From Liolophura sinensis (lineage: Eukaryota; Mollusca; Polyplacophora; Chitonida; Chitonidae): DNA of 64,000 nt. Of this stretch, positions 1-11,336 are shown one piece after another (position 1 is the first letter of the stretch; the number at the start of each line of letters is the position of its first letter). A model generated the notes under the pieces. The model had not been told where the DNA came from, did no database searches, and saw only the letters and a list, made by a program, of their open reading frames with translations. A program made the position numbers and the translations under genes. The DNA lies in contig NC_088298.1 in NCBI RefSeq assembly GCF_032854445.1, positions 11,769,504 to 11,833,503 of the forward strand. The letters run 5' to 3'.

Positions 1-607
1 GACGTTATTTACTGGATTCAACAGACGCAAATTGCACTATATGAGCGAGTTTCCCCGTTGTGAATTGATAGAGGCAGAAATCTTAGCGTTAGTGTAGAAA
101 TATGTTTTTGTTCACAAAAAATTGCATGCCACCTGTGTTTGTCTAGAACAAGTCTGAGTTCAGGTCAGACAGATAATGCAAGGGCCGGCCGCTGTAATTT
201 TAGCCCTGAAGTACATAAAGGCCTTTTCTCTACAAACCACCCTTTTGACTCTTTTCGGTTGCCTGGATACCAATCCCTATGGGCCTACCTACTATATGGC
301 TTCACGTCTTATCTATTGCTTAGCAGTCACGAATCACAGTGTCAATTCCAGTACCTGTGATAATAACCAGGTTGTATGTGCTCCTATATCTTCACTATAT
401 ATAAGTATGTACTAATAACAAACAAGTTAAATGCCTTATCTTGCTTCCATGTTGTTTTACTCTGTGTTTGACTATCTTCATACTTTACACTTAAACCCTT
501 CATAGCCTAGTAGTTTATAACATACTATCGCAGCGCAATGACTCTAAAGCCTCTCAACAATGCAATCACTGCGCGTTCAACTGCAGTACATGCTAATTTC
601 CTCTCCA
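1..607. other. 5' flank, no gene seen
   Basis: Both frames with short ORFs here (139-360, 176-415) overlap, lack any recognisable motif and are kept in unit B only because the two units are almost identical. I see no gene, promoter motif or repeat. Confidence 0.5.
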
Positions 608-760
608 GCTTACATAATAAAGTCTTTCAGCAACCTGCACATGGCCATGGGTTTCCATGTGACAATATCTACATGTCGCGTAGTTTTCTTTCACTGTAGT
701 TCTGACCTTCATCGTATAAATAAAATAATCTTGCGTACAACATAAAACACCAATCAAATC
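608..760 (+). mobile_element. Degenerate 3' part of a tRNA-derived SINE
   Basis: The order of short matches (an AACCTGC block, then GTATAA, an ATCTTGCGTAC block and ACACCAATCAAAT at the end) follows the 3' domain of the full-length SINE at 23893-24160, with many mutations and internal loss. No target-site duplication is visible. Copy in unit B at about 34205-34357. Confidence 0.5.
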
Positions 761-991
761 CCCTTACAAGTAAATATAATTTGTATATTCAGTAGACCTA
801 TAGTCTAAAAATTATTTTCACGTTTTGTTAAATGTCACTTCAGCAGACGCTCGTTGTATTAATTCTTGGTTTCGCAAATCCACATTCCTCAAATATAATG
901 CTGATTTTTCCCGAATCCAATAAAATAAAGTACTAAAGGATCGTAGAATGACAACCAACGACGTGGACCCCGGCCAAAACTACGTTGCAGT

Positions 992-2510
992 TCTAGTTAT
1001 ATTTGAAATACATGTACGTGCACATATGTTCAAATTGTCTCCACCTATATTATACAGAGGACGACTGCTATAGAAACCTACATGTACCACCACCATTATA
1101 AAGCATCTCTTTTATGGATGGACATTGAACATAGATCTGTTCACGGACATGGTGGCCAAAGGTGATGACTTAAAGCAGAAATAATGCACCCTTCAAGAGA
1201 ACGGTCTACTTGTGGTGGTGTTGTAAAGGGAAGGCAGCAAATAGAGTATTAATTAAGCATGGGGTCATTCGTGTGTAGTCATATCAGACAATGTATGTGT
1301 ATGTGGAGACTCACATATCAGGTGTGTTATCATTCTCCTTGCGGTCCCAGTAATGTGTGAAGCAGCAGGCACAGCTACCGGACGAGGAACTGGCCCTGGT
1401 ACGATCACAAACCACTGTCAGAATCAGAATATTTATTTTCATTGATTTGTGTATTTAATCTCTGATAATAAAGTTTTACTTACACAATGGCGGTCAGTGT
1501 TTTATGGGTGGAGGAGGCCGTAGTGCCCAGGGTAAGCCATTAACTTGATTTGCAAAGGATAACATACACACTTGCACAACTTACTAGTACTTGTCTTTAA
1601 CAAGGTCTTCATTGGAACAAAAGGATTGTCTCACAGATGTCGCTGACTGCTAATTGCCATTATTTTCCAAGGACCAATAAGAGCAGGAAAATCAATAACT
1701 TCTCTTTCCAAGGCTGTGGTTCTGACCGCTAAGCCATGCCCAACACAGTTTAAGACAACTTAATACAATGTTCACTAAGTAATAGAGAGCGTTCAAACCT
1801 GCCTACACCATGTAAATTGTGTTCACGACACGACGAGTAGGCTACTGCTGCATATACAAAGATGTATACGTATCTGGTTGAACACCACAACACCACAGCC
1901 CTTTTCAGGGCTTCAAACGACCTTTCTAAGGGCCAGCCATATATGAGCATTTTGTGGTATTTTATATTTTGTTGCCTGTTATCAAAGTGATGGTAGAACA
2001 AATTCTGTTTTTGCAGCAGATTATTCTGTTAAATATTACACAGATGCTCTATTAATTATAGAGATTTTATTAGACTAACAGGGTGTTATGTTGAATATGT
2101 CAGAATACTGCGTTATAATAACAATACATTCTAGCATCACTCAGAAAACAGTATCATTTTTGAGCGTATATGATTGTTGTAAACTATCAATGGTTACTTT
2201 CAGATTATAACGTTAGATTTTACAGTTGTACACCCAAATAGATGGTCTCAGGGTATCACACAGATAAATTAGAGATCGAGGAAATAACCAGTGGCAAATT
2301 AAGGCAAATCTACAAACAAGGTTTTCACTTCTATCAAATATTTTCAATAACATTCCTCACATTACATTCGCAGCTGAATTCTAATTGTCGTATATTTGAT
2401 TCTAATGTATCAGAAAAGAATTAGAAAGGTTACAAATGATGAAGAAATCATTACACATATAAGACACAAATTTTATAGTGCGTGACAAAGTTCCAGTTTC
2501 ATTCACGATG
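992..2510. repeat. 1.5 kb flank segment, copy 1 of 3
   Basis: This stretch upstream of the sulfotransferase gene is found again nearly identical at 34589-36107 and, clearly more diverged, at 31887-33440. It contains no convincing ORF; the 83-codon minus-strand frame at 1750-2001 is broken in the diverged copy. The three copies imply a duplication older than the A/B one. Confidence 0.85.
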
Positions 2511-2927
2511 AACATCATCAAAGTTTCCGAGTACTGACCATAATAACATGCTTACATCTAAACTGTAAAGCGGCTGAAATTCGTCAGGCGTCTAGAACCA
2601 TGCATTAGGTAGGGTCGTTTCCATTGATCGGCCGGGAGTATGTTAAATAGCTATGTTTACGTCACCGTATGCGAGATGTGCAGGCTTTTCAGCACAGGTT
2701 GAGTAGACTTACGGCTATGGTCCTCTGCATAAAGAGAGTACCCTCAATACATAGGATGAATACAATTTTGTAATCTTGCAGATCGTGAAGAGGGCGTGTG
2801 CTTTAAGCCTTATTTGTAGGCCAGCGACTTGCACAGATAAGACATACTGGATGGTTGATGTATTAGAGCGTCATAGCGTCGTGCTTAATGGGAGCTTAAG
2901 CTGAGAATAGCGCATTATTATGCTATA
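2511..2927 (+). other. Immediate upstream region of the sulfotransferase gene
   Basis: About 0.4 kb between the triplicated segment and the first ATG. It presumably holds the 5' UTR and promoter, but I see no clear TATA box or initiator, and the transcription start cannot be placed. Confidence 0.35.
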
Positions 2928-5900
2928 ATGAGGCCTTTACTTTCACATGTATGGGGCTCAAACCGTACCAAAATTTATTTAGTCTTCTTCCCTTTTCTCA
3001 TCTGGGCGTTTCTCCTGTATGGGTGGGATGTTCTACCTGTGTTTCGAATGAAGTGTTCTCCAGTGGAGGTTAAGCTGTCACCAAATTCGTTACCGCTGAC
3101 AGCTTTGGTTAGCTTTCCCGGATCGGGTAATACATGGGTGCGCCATATTGTTCAACAAGCAACAGGTGAGTTTAGAGGCAACAAATAAGGCCCGTTTAAC
3201 CAGTACAAAGTACATCTACTTTTATAAATGCAAATATGTGACAACGTTATATTTGTTTTTTGTTTTTGTTGTTGTTGCTGTTGTTATTGATTTACACTAT
3301 GCTCAAAAATATTTTATTTATACGACGGCGGGAAACATGATGGTGGGAGGAAACCGGGTAAAGACCTGACGGAATCCGTGAACCATCCACAGGCTGCTGC
3401 CATACGGCAACACAACCTAACTAACACAATTAAACTGTAATGATGTAATTTTACACAGGCCCAGATAGGTCTTTGCTGTGGGATACATAAGTTTGAACAC
3501 TAAGCCTAGAAATGGCCGCTGAATCAGTGAACCACATGAGGTTAGTTGTCACAACCCAAGAAGCGAGTGATCACCGAGCAAGATACTGCATTTATTACCC
3601 GGCGGACATACAAAAACGTGCTTCCTCTCGATTAGCTTTATTCCTACAAGCAAATGATAATTAGCTCCAGCTAATCTAGTTTTAACATTCTTCGGTGATC
3701 GTCTTCCATTCTTTGGCCGGTTTCATGTCATATCTAAGAAAATATCGTGATTATCATTGTTTTGTGTTGAATTTAGCACCAGATTGTGAACTTGTAGCTT
3801 CGACACAAACGACTGGTTATATCTGGATACATGTGGTTGGTGCATGTGCAGCAAACAGTGTGTTTTATACGGCTTGGATCAAAGCTGATTTGAAGAATTA
3901 GCTCGAACAATGAATACATTAAACTTGTTCTGACAAAGTACGTTTTACACCACTGTTCACGGCTTTTCTGTGGTCTCATGAATTCATGAATTTGCAACAT
4001 TCCTTCACCTTTTTTATGACAGTGGTAAATGAAGAAAGCCATGCAAATCTACAGAACTCAAAACCGACATTTAACCATAGATTTTTACACACAATCTATT
4101 CATTTTTTGATTTTGTTTTTTCTTGTCTGACCACAGGTATTGGAACTGGAAGCGTGTATTGTGACAAATTTCTACGGGATCATGGATTTCCCTTTGAATG
4201 TATCAAAAACGGCTCTGTAGTTTTGATAAAAACACATCGAGAAAAGATTTCCGAACCAAACCTACGATTTTCCCGTATAGTTCTCCTACTTCGAAACCCA
4301 TTTGATGCAATTCGGGCGGAATTCAATCGACGTTTTTCTAAGGAAAATCACATAGGATTCGCATCCGAAACCAGTGTTAAGAAAGGTAAGATAAAGAGTG
4401 GATCTTTACACGTGATAAACGGATAAAATTGGATTTATGAAGTGCTAGTCTTAAATTGGAAGTTTTTATATTCATAATTTAAAAGGAAGTAAATAATCGA
4501 AATCTTACAATCCTTTTATTTGAAGCACACATGTAAACAGTAAAGGGAGATATCCAGATCACAATTCAGGCCGACAACCAGTAAAACATTATCCAAAGTC
4601 AAATTCCCAAGACCAATTTCATTAATGGACAAGGCAGCATCTGGCTAAAACATATTTCAGCCGAAAGCAGGATACTCCATCTTAAGAATTCTATCCAAAC
4701 AAACACATTGCCATCAAATTACGCAACCAAAGCTGTGGCCTAACTTTTACTCATTCACTCCATGAAGTAGCACATTATAACACAAAACTACTGCATTTTA
4801 AGAACGTTTACAACGATTTAGTTACGTGTAGCCGAAGGGCCCGTTCACAAATGTTGTGGGGCAGGTCTGTATTATTTTACGGACCGCCACAGATGTAAAA
4901 TCAGTTGATTTACAAACCGTGTAATGTTCAACGACGGTATCACAAATTATATCAGAGAGTAAAATACGTCTCGAACCAAACCGCATTCATCTCCCCAAAT
5001 ACATTTTGCCGTTCATGTTAGCGTTTATTTATTTATTTATTTAATTGGTTAGCAGTTTCTTAATAACAAATATCACAGTTTGGGATGATAAGAAGACGAC
5101 ATGTCACCGGACAACGCTTAAAAAATAAATCTTACGATATAATTCTTTTTTCTCTGAGTTACAACTGAAGATTTTAAATTTTTATCCGTCGTCTTTCTCG
5201 CACACAAGGGATGTTTTTTCTGTTTTCTTTTATAAAAATTATTTGAAAACGCCGTGTCCAAGCCGAAGTGCTATCCCTGACGTACGCGATCAGCACTACT
5301 TTCGACGTCACCCGCTACAAAACTGACGCATAACATCCATAAAAAAGAATACCCAGTTCAGCCTCAGTGGTGCTTAGATTTATTTTCATTTATTTGTATC
5401 AGAATTGAGCATGATTCTAGTTGTACAACAATCCCATTGTGCTTTTGTAAACATTTACGACCTGAACCAGGAATACCCCGGTCATGCATCTGCAGCTAGT
5501 CTAGGCTAGGCTATTTAATCAGGGCCGCTTGAGTTCCTTCTATAAGACATAGTAGTCCTACTCTATCAACAGGTCAAGCAGTGAAAGGGGTATTCTTCCA
5601 GTATGTTCAATTTCCGAGAAAACTATCTTTATCACCTTGGCCTTCACCACCGAAGTCCACAACTTTTAACTACCGTAGGCTTAGATTATTATACGGAAAA
5701 TAACTTCGACATTAGAGAGCTAGAGTGAACGTGACGTAACCTTACTCTTGATAGTGAAGACGTGCTCAAGCTGTGTCAAAGCGAAGTTTCGCTAAACTTT
5801 TGTGGAGATGTGGAGAATAGGTATGAGACAAAAACAAGGAAAATTTCGACATCGTTAAAATCCAATTGAAGTTTTAAACTGTCGTACTCACTGCTTTAAT

Positions 5901-6710
5901 GGCAGTGTTCGAAAACTTCCAGTTGACAGAATATATGGTGATGAAGGATGTGTCGGGAGAAGTTAATTGCAAACATATGTGGCTGTTATTGCGGTGTTAA
6001 TCCAAGTTATGTTCCATGTTAGATTTTTAGCGTGCTAAAACAAAAAGAAATCAAAACAAAACTTATACATTAAAGATTTTATAAAATATGCGTCGCCTAT
6101 GGAGTTGTTAGAACTATATAAATCAATTTTTTATCTAGAATTCTCACAAAGACATGGGACACTGTGAAAGCGGAAACAAATCGTCGTGTTCATCGTACCG
6201 TTAAGGACTTGTGACGTCAGAAGAAACAACTAATTATAGAAATAATTAGCACCTGATTGGTCAAAATGTATAACACTGACATAACGAAACTTGTTGAAAT
6301 TTACGACTTGTAATAGAAAAAACAAACAATGGAAATTATTATAAATTAAAGCTTTAATATATACGGTGTTTTATTACAAGTACTTTTTTTATTCAGACTG
6401 GCCACGTGTTTCAAGGGAAATGATTACTAACTGGACGGAAAGTATCTTAAAATGGACGAGTTTCCAAGGACCCATCCACGTGACAAAATATGAGGACTGG
6501 AAAGCAAAACTAGATCAAGAACTACACCGGCTTCTCCAGTTTATGGACATTTCTGTATCGAGGCGCCAATTGTTGTGTGCAGTCCGGTTTTCAGAAGGAT
6601 TGTTACACAGGAAAGGCGGTGGACCTTCATTAGAATTTGACAAAGCAAGTCGCGACATGCTCAACGCAAAAATTCAGTTCATTTTTCGCAAAACAAAAAT
6701 AAAGGTTTGA
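2928..6710 (+). CDS. WSCD-like type II membrane sulfotransferase, three exons (unit A)
   Basis: Exons 2928-3165, 4137-4385 and 6397-6710 join in frame (introns both phase 1, donors GTGAG and GTAAG, acceptors ACCACAG and ATTCAG) into 266 residues ending in TGA. Residues about 14-33 form a single hydrophobic signal anchor after a short N-terminal tail, predicting a Golgi type II protein. The PAPS 5'-phosphosulfate loop SFPGSGNTW is at 62-70, a KTH motif at 111-113, and the 3'-phosphate binding stretch [16 protein letters not shown] at 127-142. These match the sulfotransferase domain of the WSCD family, but there is no WSC domain, so it is shorter than vertebrate WSCD1/2. The acceptor is unknown; vertebrate relatives are reported to act on sialic acid. 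The ATG is the first in frame before the anchor. No clear poly(A) signal was identified downstream. Confidence 0.85.
3286..3413 (-). mobile_element. SINE 3'-domain fragment in intron 1
   Basis: Reading the minus strand, this has the GGTTTCC, CACCAT, CGTCGTATAA and AATATT-TTGAG blocks of the SINE family seen complete at 23893-24160, with substitutions and a short A/T-rich end. It lies inside sulfotransferase intron 1 and is duplicated at about 36883-37010, so its insertion predates the A/B duplication. Confidence 0.7.
4386..6396 (+). other. Sulfotransferase intron 2 (2011 bp)
   Basis: No ORF of note. A short TTTA microsatellite lies at about 5026-5044. The part from about 4867 onward is the segment that reappears in the orphan terminal-exon module of unit B from about 42229, so position 4867 marks a recombination breakpoint homologue. 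Confidence 0.7.
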
Positions 6711-8099
6711 ACTTAATGTTCTTTTTAAGTCATCTTATGAAATATGCATGTAGCTGTGAATAATGGGCAGTTGCAAAGAGGAAATCCTGTGTCGTAGGTC
6801 AACGTCTGCTTAATTGATTGTACCAGGGGGCGTGTAACGTAAAGAGTCACGCTACACTATTTGAGGTAAATTGACAAAAGGCCGTATTTACCCGTTACGT
6901 GTGGCCAGTTCCCAACTCTCACACTGTTTGCATGGAGAAAACGTGAACATACTGCATAGGATGTGTTTGTTCGATTGAGGTTGAAACAGGCGATATTTGG
7001 GTTCAGATTATAGTTAAGCCCAAATCATAACTATTCGGATATAAAACTAAAACGGTTTGGTATCAGTGGCATGTGTGCGTTTAGGTTACTTGGATGAGAT
7101 CTGCACAATTTCATCAGTACAAAGCACTGAGTTCAACATGTTTTAAACTCATTTCACCATAAAACTACCACTCTCAGCAATAAGATAAAGTAAAGGGCAG
7201 TTAATAGTCTATCTACTGACCAATTTTCACCTTCACAGCACCAACGGTTTCCGGCCAGATGAACTTCGAAAATGATGAAAAAAAAAGGCACATATGCGAA
7301 CTTTAATTGAAGTTTAGAGGAGACCTGTACGTCGTAGGAAAAAATAAAACTGGATTCATTTTCAGCAGGGTTAACTACATCTAACTGCAATCTTGCTTTC
7401 AATATTCAAAAATAAAAGACCATGTGACTTTAACGACCAATAGAGTGTTTTCACACTTCCTAACCGACATGAGCAATATTTGAGAGCGTATTACATTTGT
7501 CTTATTTAGTCCTTCGGGTGTGAGGAATCCATCTAGCAAATGTGAGACAATTTACACTAAATCAGCCAGTGAATATGTTGAATAATTTTGCAAAAGCAAT
7601 TATTACATAGAGCAAATAACTCATCTTCTACAAATATATCCATTCATTAGTGTATTGTCGGCCTTTTTTTGATTTTTGACCAAACACCTTTAAATCTCTT
7701 CTTCTGAGGAACTAATAAAAGAATCATTCTTTTATAATTTCATATCCACGTAATTTGATCTTACATGTAGATGCAATTACTTTGAGGAAATCATGGTACA
7801 AATCGTCCAATCTCTTCAATGTTCGAGAATATGAAGATATATAGAAAACTTTCGTTTCAACTTTGATGTAACTTCTATATATTAGGACCAGTGATTAGGA
7901 ATCTGTTTTTGTTCTTTGTTTATATAATTTTAAAAAATAGAAATAAACTATTATTAGATACATGAATTTTGTGGTTTGTAAATCGAAAACTATGAGGGCT
8001 GGAATGTTGCATTAAATAGTGGTCCAAGAAATATACCTTCTAGTGCATGCCAATGATTTCACTTTTATACAGTAGTTTTCTCGGTGAACATAGTGTTTA
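6711..8099. other. 3' flank of the sulfotransferase gene, triplicated, no gene
   Basis: This flank follows each of the three terminal exons (also 40308-41730 and 44813-46289). The 82-codon minus-strand frame at 7154-7402 is shortened in the 45.4 kb copy and has no recognisable motif, so I do not call it. Several AATAAA hexamers occur (near 7344, 7413 and 7940), but none can be assigned. Confidence 0.5.
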
Positions 8100-8105
8100 A
8101 CTGAA

Positions 8106-8740
8106 AGTAGTATAGAAGGGGCCGAACGTCTCATTGCAGAGGGAGGGATTGGGGAGGAGGGAGTAAGGGTGGGCGGTGGTTGAGCGAGGCGCATGCGCGG
8201 TACGTCACACGGAACGTGGGGCGCGCCAACGGAACAATAAGCAACACGCGTGACGCCACGCGAGAGAGCAGCTCCTTCAGCTCCAGTTTGCCCCAAAACT
8301 AACCAATGGGTGAGCTCCATTTTGCGCCCAAACTGCTCTTTCACGCCAAACAGACCAATGAGGCGCTTGACATCACGCGTCACATCATTCGGAAGAGCAG
8401 ATCCTCAGCTCCTCGGCGCCCAAACAGACCCATGGGTGATCACGTGGTTTTGGCGCTCAACGGACCAATGAAAGCAGCTCTTTTACCTCCTTTGCGCCCA
8501 AACGGACCATGGGTGACCACGCCGTCTTTGCGCCTAATAATGTTTGAGTGACCAATATGCAACCACGCGGTCTAGGACCATGAGCTCCTTGGAGCCCAAA
8601 CTGACCCATGGTTGATTTGGGATATAATACGTATGCACTGTCTGGGATAGGTTCACTCACTATATACGAACACAGGTACGACGCCGGAGTGTGCCTCGTA
8701 GCGGCCGCCAGGCATCTTAACGGCAGCATCAGTAGCCGTG
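8106..8740 (+). repeat. Left terminal inverted repeat of Maverick A
   Basis: It matches the reverse complement of 17781-18302 for most of its length (tip, the AATAAGCAACAC block, the CTCCTTCAG block, then the GTCTGGGATAGGTTCACTCAC block near the inner end). It also contains a GGAGGGATTGGGGAGGAGG stretch whose best partner is the inner right repeat (17430-17780). GC-rich compared with the host flank. Confidence 0.85.
8300..8560 (+). promoter_or_regulatory. Array of E2F-like, CCAAT and CACGTG motifs in left TIR
   Basis: Visible motifs: CCAAT at 8303, 8355, 8465 and 8552; TTTGCGCCCAAA-type E2F-like boxes at 8321-8332 and 8491-8502, with weaker GGCGCCCAAAC at 8415 and TTTTGGCGCTCAA at 8448; CACGTG at 8441-8446; CRE-like halves around 8370. 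Motifs recur roughly every 50-60 bp. The pattern is shared with the right repeats, including perfect TGACGTCA sites there. A role as promoter for the element's outward-facing first genes is inference. Confidence 0.55.
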
Positions 8741-8769
8741 GCGGGGACGGAAGCCAGGGTCAGAGAACC

Positions 8770-9850
8770 CCCGCCGGCAGAGGCTCAGACCCGGTCGATA
8801 CCGCTCTTCATGCACTATACTACGGCCCTGACAGTCCAGCGGCTTACAGCGGCATTCAGCTCTTACTCAATGCAGCCCGGCAACTTGGGCTTAAAGTGAA
8901 TCGGGCCAGCATGTCGACTCGTTTTACCCCGCAGGACACGCATAACCTGCACCGTCCCGCTCTAAGGCGCCACCCTCGTGACCGAGTTGTGGTTAGGAGT
9001 ATAGACAGTGGTAGGCGGACCTGGTCGACACGGCAGCGTTTGCCAAGAGAACGACGACAACCGTTACCAACCTAATGTCCTCTCCACGTACGCTTGGTTG
9101 GTTCCACTGCTCACCAAAACCGGTGCTCGCCTGATCGAGGCGTTTTAACGCATTTTCAAGACGGGACGTCGACCGTTGTAGATACAAACGGAAGAGGGCA
9201 GGGAGTTTCTGAACAGACCGTTCCAGGCAGTTTTAAAGAACAACGGGTTTTTTTTCTTTCACACGTTTAAAGAGACCAAAGCGTCCGTGGTAGAAATGTT
9301 TAACCGTATTTTGAAAGGACGCATGTACAAATATTTCACCGCTCACAACACTCGGCAATACCTGTACGCCTTACCAGCTCTGGCCCGCGGCTACAATCGA
9401 GCGTATCATCGGAGTATACGGCGCCCCCCCCCCCCCCCCCCACGAAGTCACCACCCAGAACCAGAAAGAAGTGCGTCAAGCCTTGTTGTACAGTCCACCC
9501 ACGTCCAAACGACGTTATTGCACTGGTGATTTCGTAAAAGGGAAATTCGGAAAAGCGTGCCTCACGAATTAGAGAACGGAAATGATCCGCATCGTCCGTG
9601 CCCACCCTCGTCAGCCTTTCACACTGGAGGACTTAAACGGGGAACGGTTGCTCGGGACTGTTTACAAAGCCAAATTGCACCCGGTGACGGCCGCGGCAGA
9701 AAAGTTTTATCAGGTGGAGAAGATCTTATAAAGGGAACGTCGCCCAAGAAAACTGTACTATTGGGTGAAGTGGGTCGAATATCTACCCTGACGTCAAATG
9801 TATTTAACACCGAGAATGACGGGGCTGACTGTCACTCCCTATCGACCTAC
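8770..9850 (+). pseudogene. Maverick retroviral-like integrase with chromodomain, broken (copy A)
   Basis: Three pieces in shifting frames follow the order of Polinton integrases. The N-terminal part (about 8790-8960) has the LYYGPDSPAAYSG and QDTHNLHRP motifs. The catalytic core spans about 8990-9410 and keeps the last acidic residue in VVEMFNR and the KGRMYKYFTAHNTR region. A chromodomain-like tail follows at about 9590-9790 (YQVEKIL, then YYWVKW in another frame). The position of the second catalytic Asp reads QTEEGREF, i.e. Glu. A stop lies just before it, a poly-C run of about 20 at 9422-9441 follows the core, and the tail has further stops. It would have catalysed integration between the 6 bp target duplications. 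Confidence 0.85.
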
Positions 9851-9858
9851 CTCAAGGG

Positions 9859-10105
9859 ATGGATCAGTGGGTACAAGACTTGCGCGAGAATAAAGGCACC
9901 GTGACAGCCGTGCTCGGAGTTTTCTTGTACATCGGATTTCTAGTGGGTGGATAGGCCGCGGAAATCAGTGTGCAGTTCCTCCAAGATCAGTCGACCATTC
10001 AATATCTACAAGGGCAACAAAACGCTCCTCCGTTGGTCCAGGAAGCCTTTGTCCCCGCCTCCGCCGTCACCACCATCAACTCCGAGCTCTCATTTACCCA
10101 CCCCC
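9859..10105 (+). pseudogene. Small single-span membrane protein of the Maverick (copy A, stop inside)
   Basis: From ATG 9859 the frame gives a charged N-terminus (DQWVQDLRENKG), then a hydrophobic span (about residues 14-32) and a polar Gln-rich segment. In this copy a TAG interrupts the frame right after the membrane span (about 9952); unit B keeps it open. The frame then runs straight into the ATPase remnant, suggesting deletion has fused two genes. Function is unknown; Mavericks commonly carry small membrane proteins near their capsid genes. Confidence 0.55.
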
Positions 10106-10590
10106 GCAGCGTGTCGTCTGGCGTTACAAGGAGTGGCAGCCGTTGTACACCACGTTACTCAATGGTCGTTTTGAAGAAGGTGTGCTCGGCCCGTCAGCAT
10201 TCCACCTTCCGAAGCGGACGAACGCGTGACAAAACTCTTTACCAAAGTCAGCCACCACCGCAAATATGTAGTGGTATACATCGTGCAGAACCTTTTTAAA
10301 AAAACAAAGATCATGCACCATCAGTCTGAACGCACACCACTTGGTGTTGTTTAAAAACCCGCGAGACTCGTCTCAAATTACCACGATCGCTAAAAAGATG
10401 GCTCCGGGGCGGACGCAGTTCGTGCCGAAGCGTTTGAGGATGCCGCCGCCGAACCTCCCAGGTATTTGCTGGTGGATTTGAAGCAAGCCACACCCGACCA
10501 CCTGCAACTTTGCACCCTCACCTTTCCCGGGGAGATTGAGCACGCCTACCTCCCCAAGTCAGAAAACTTTGTACGCACGATCTGCCGAAT
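10106..10590 (+). pseudogene. FtsK/A32-type DNA packaging ATPase remnant (copy A)
   Basis: Pieces typical of Polinton packaging ATPases are present in three frames: an EWQPLYTTL block near 10130, an LFTK-SHHR block near 10240, and ISLNAHHLVLFKNPRD, then KKMAPGRTQF and a HAYLPKS-like end, from about 10318 to 10561. The Walker A segment expected before the first block is absent (a different small ORF lies there) and the Walker B segment expected between the first two blocks is missing. The protein would have pumped DNA into capsids; this one cannot have bound ATP normally. Frameshifts near 10200, 10300 and 10425. Confidence 0.75.
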
Positions 10591-10701
10591 CAGGTTGTTT
10601 CCACGTCAATCACCCGCGATGTCACGCCGGCTCCAACGTTACGGCTCCTTGCTGTCCCTGTTGTAACTTCTGGCTCGAACCACCCCGCCATTGGATTCGC
10701 T

Positions 10702-10950
10702 GTGCTCTGCTGCAACAACCCCGGTTTACTTTGGTGTTTATTTGAATGTGACTGGATTGTGTTAAATGGAAACGTTCCACTATCATGGGCTCAGAAAGGG
10801 AAGTTACAGCGGCGCAAGACGGGTCTTCGCATCTTGGTCAAGAAAAGTGTTCCTCTGCATAAGAAAGGACGGATTGTTGAACGCGGTGGGCTCCTTACCA
10901 CTGCACCAGCCCTCATCGGCGGCATCATTAAGATCATAGGTAGGAGGTAA
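10702..10950 (+). CDS. Small basic protein, adenovirus pX/core-like (copy A)
   Basis: An open frame ending at TAA 10948-10950 contains GNVPLSWAQKGKL, a Lys/Arg-rich middle with LVKKSVPLHKK, and a hydrophobic C-terminus (ALIGGIIKIIGRR). A short basic protein with a hydrophobic tail between the ATPase and the capsid genes matches the adintovirus/Maverick gene compared with adenovirus core protein X. The start is uncertain: the upstream part from 10702 looks extraneous, and an ATG at 10768 is closer to the family's usual beginning. It would bind DNA in the virion (inference). Confidence 0.55.
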   Translation: MLCCNNPGLLWCLFECDWIVLNGNVPLSWAQKGKLQRRKTGLRILVKKSVPLHKKGRIVERGGLLTTAPALIGGIIKIIGRR

Positions 10951-10967
10951 TCCAGCACGCCAAGAAA

Positions 10968-11335
10968 ATGACCTTGGTCGAGCTGCGGCTCTTGGACACG
11001 CTTTCGCGGCCACCACCCCCGTACCCCGTCTTCCCGTACCCCGTGCCCAGTACTGGACACTCAGGGCGCTCGACCAAAAGATGGCATTGATCTTCTATGA
11101 CACGATCCTCTCGGACGATGAGAAAATACAGCGGTATCCCAACACCGTTCAACGGTACCTTGCGTTTCAAGATCAATACCAAGCCACGCAGCAGCCAAGT
11201 CTGACGACGAACAAGCCCTCCTCCAACCTTGTCGGTCGTTTAAGCGAGGGGAAGGTTTTAGAAAGCGTTCCCGTCGCTTTAAGGCGAAAGGCTGCTCTGC
11301 TCTTGAGCGACACCGAGCGATTGGGTGAGAGAAAA
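10968..11335 (+). pseudogene. Conserved Maverick protein of unknown function (copy A, frameshifted)
   Basis: It starts at ATG 10968 (MTLVELRLLD) a few bases after the preceding gene. It changes frame near 11050 and continues as a segment with DQKMALIFYDTILSDDEKI and then YPNTVQRYLAFQDQYQ, a helical stretch resembling the 'nnaLQRYL' region of a protein found at this position in many Mavericks. The 3' end overlaps the next ATG at 11337. Role unknown; a virion component is plausible from the position only. Confidence 0.5.
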
Positions 11336-11336
11336 G

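Noticed and set aside
1750-2001. 83-codon minus-strand ORF conserved in units A and B
   Set aside because: Conservation is explained by recent duplication; the older third copy (32.7-32.95 kb) breaks the frame.
7154-7402. 82-codon minus-strand ORF after exon 3
   Set aside because: Truncated in the 45.4 kb copy, no motif, lies in non-coding flank.
8106-8740. Retroviral LTR
   Set aside because: The terminal repeats are inverted, with a 6 bp target duplication and capsid genes of Polinton type.
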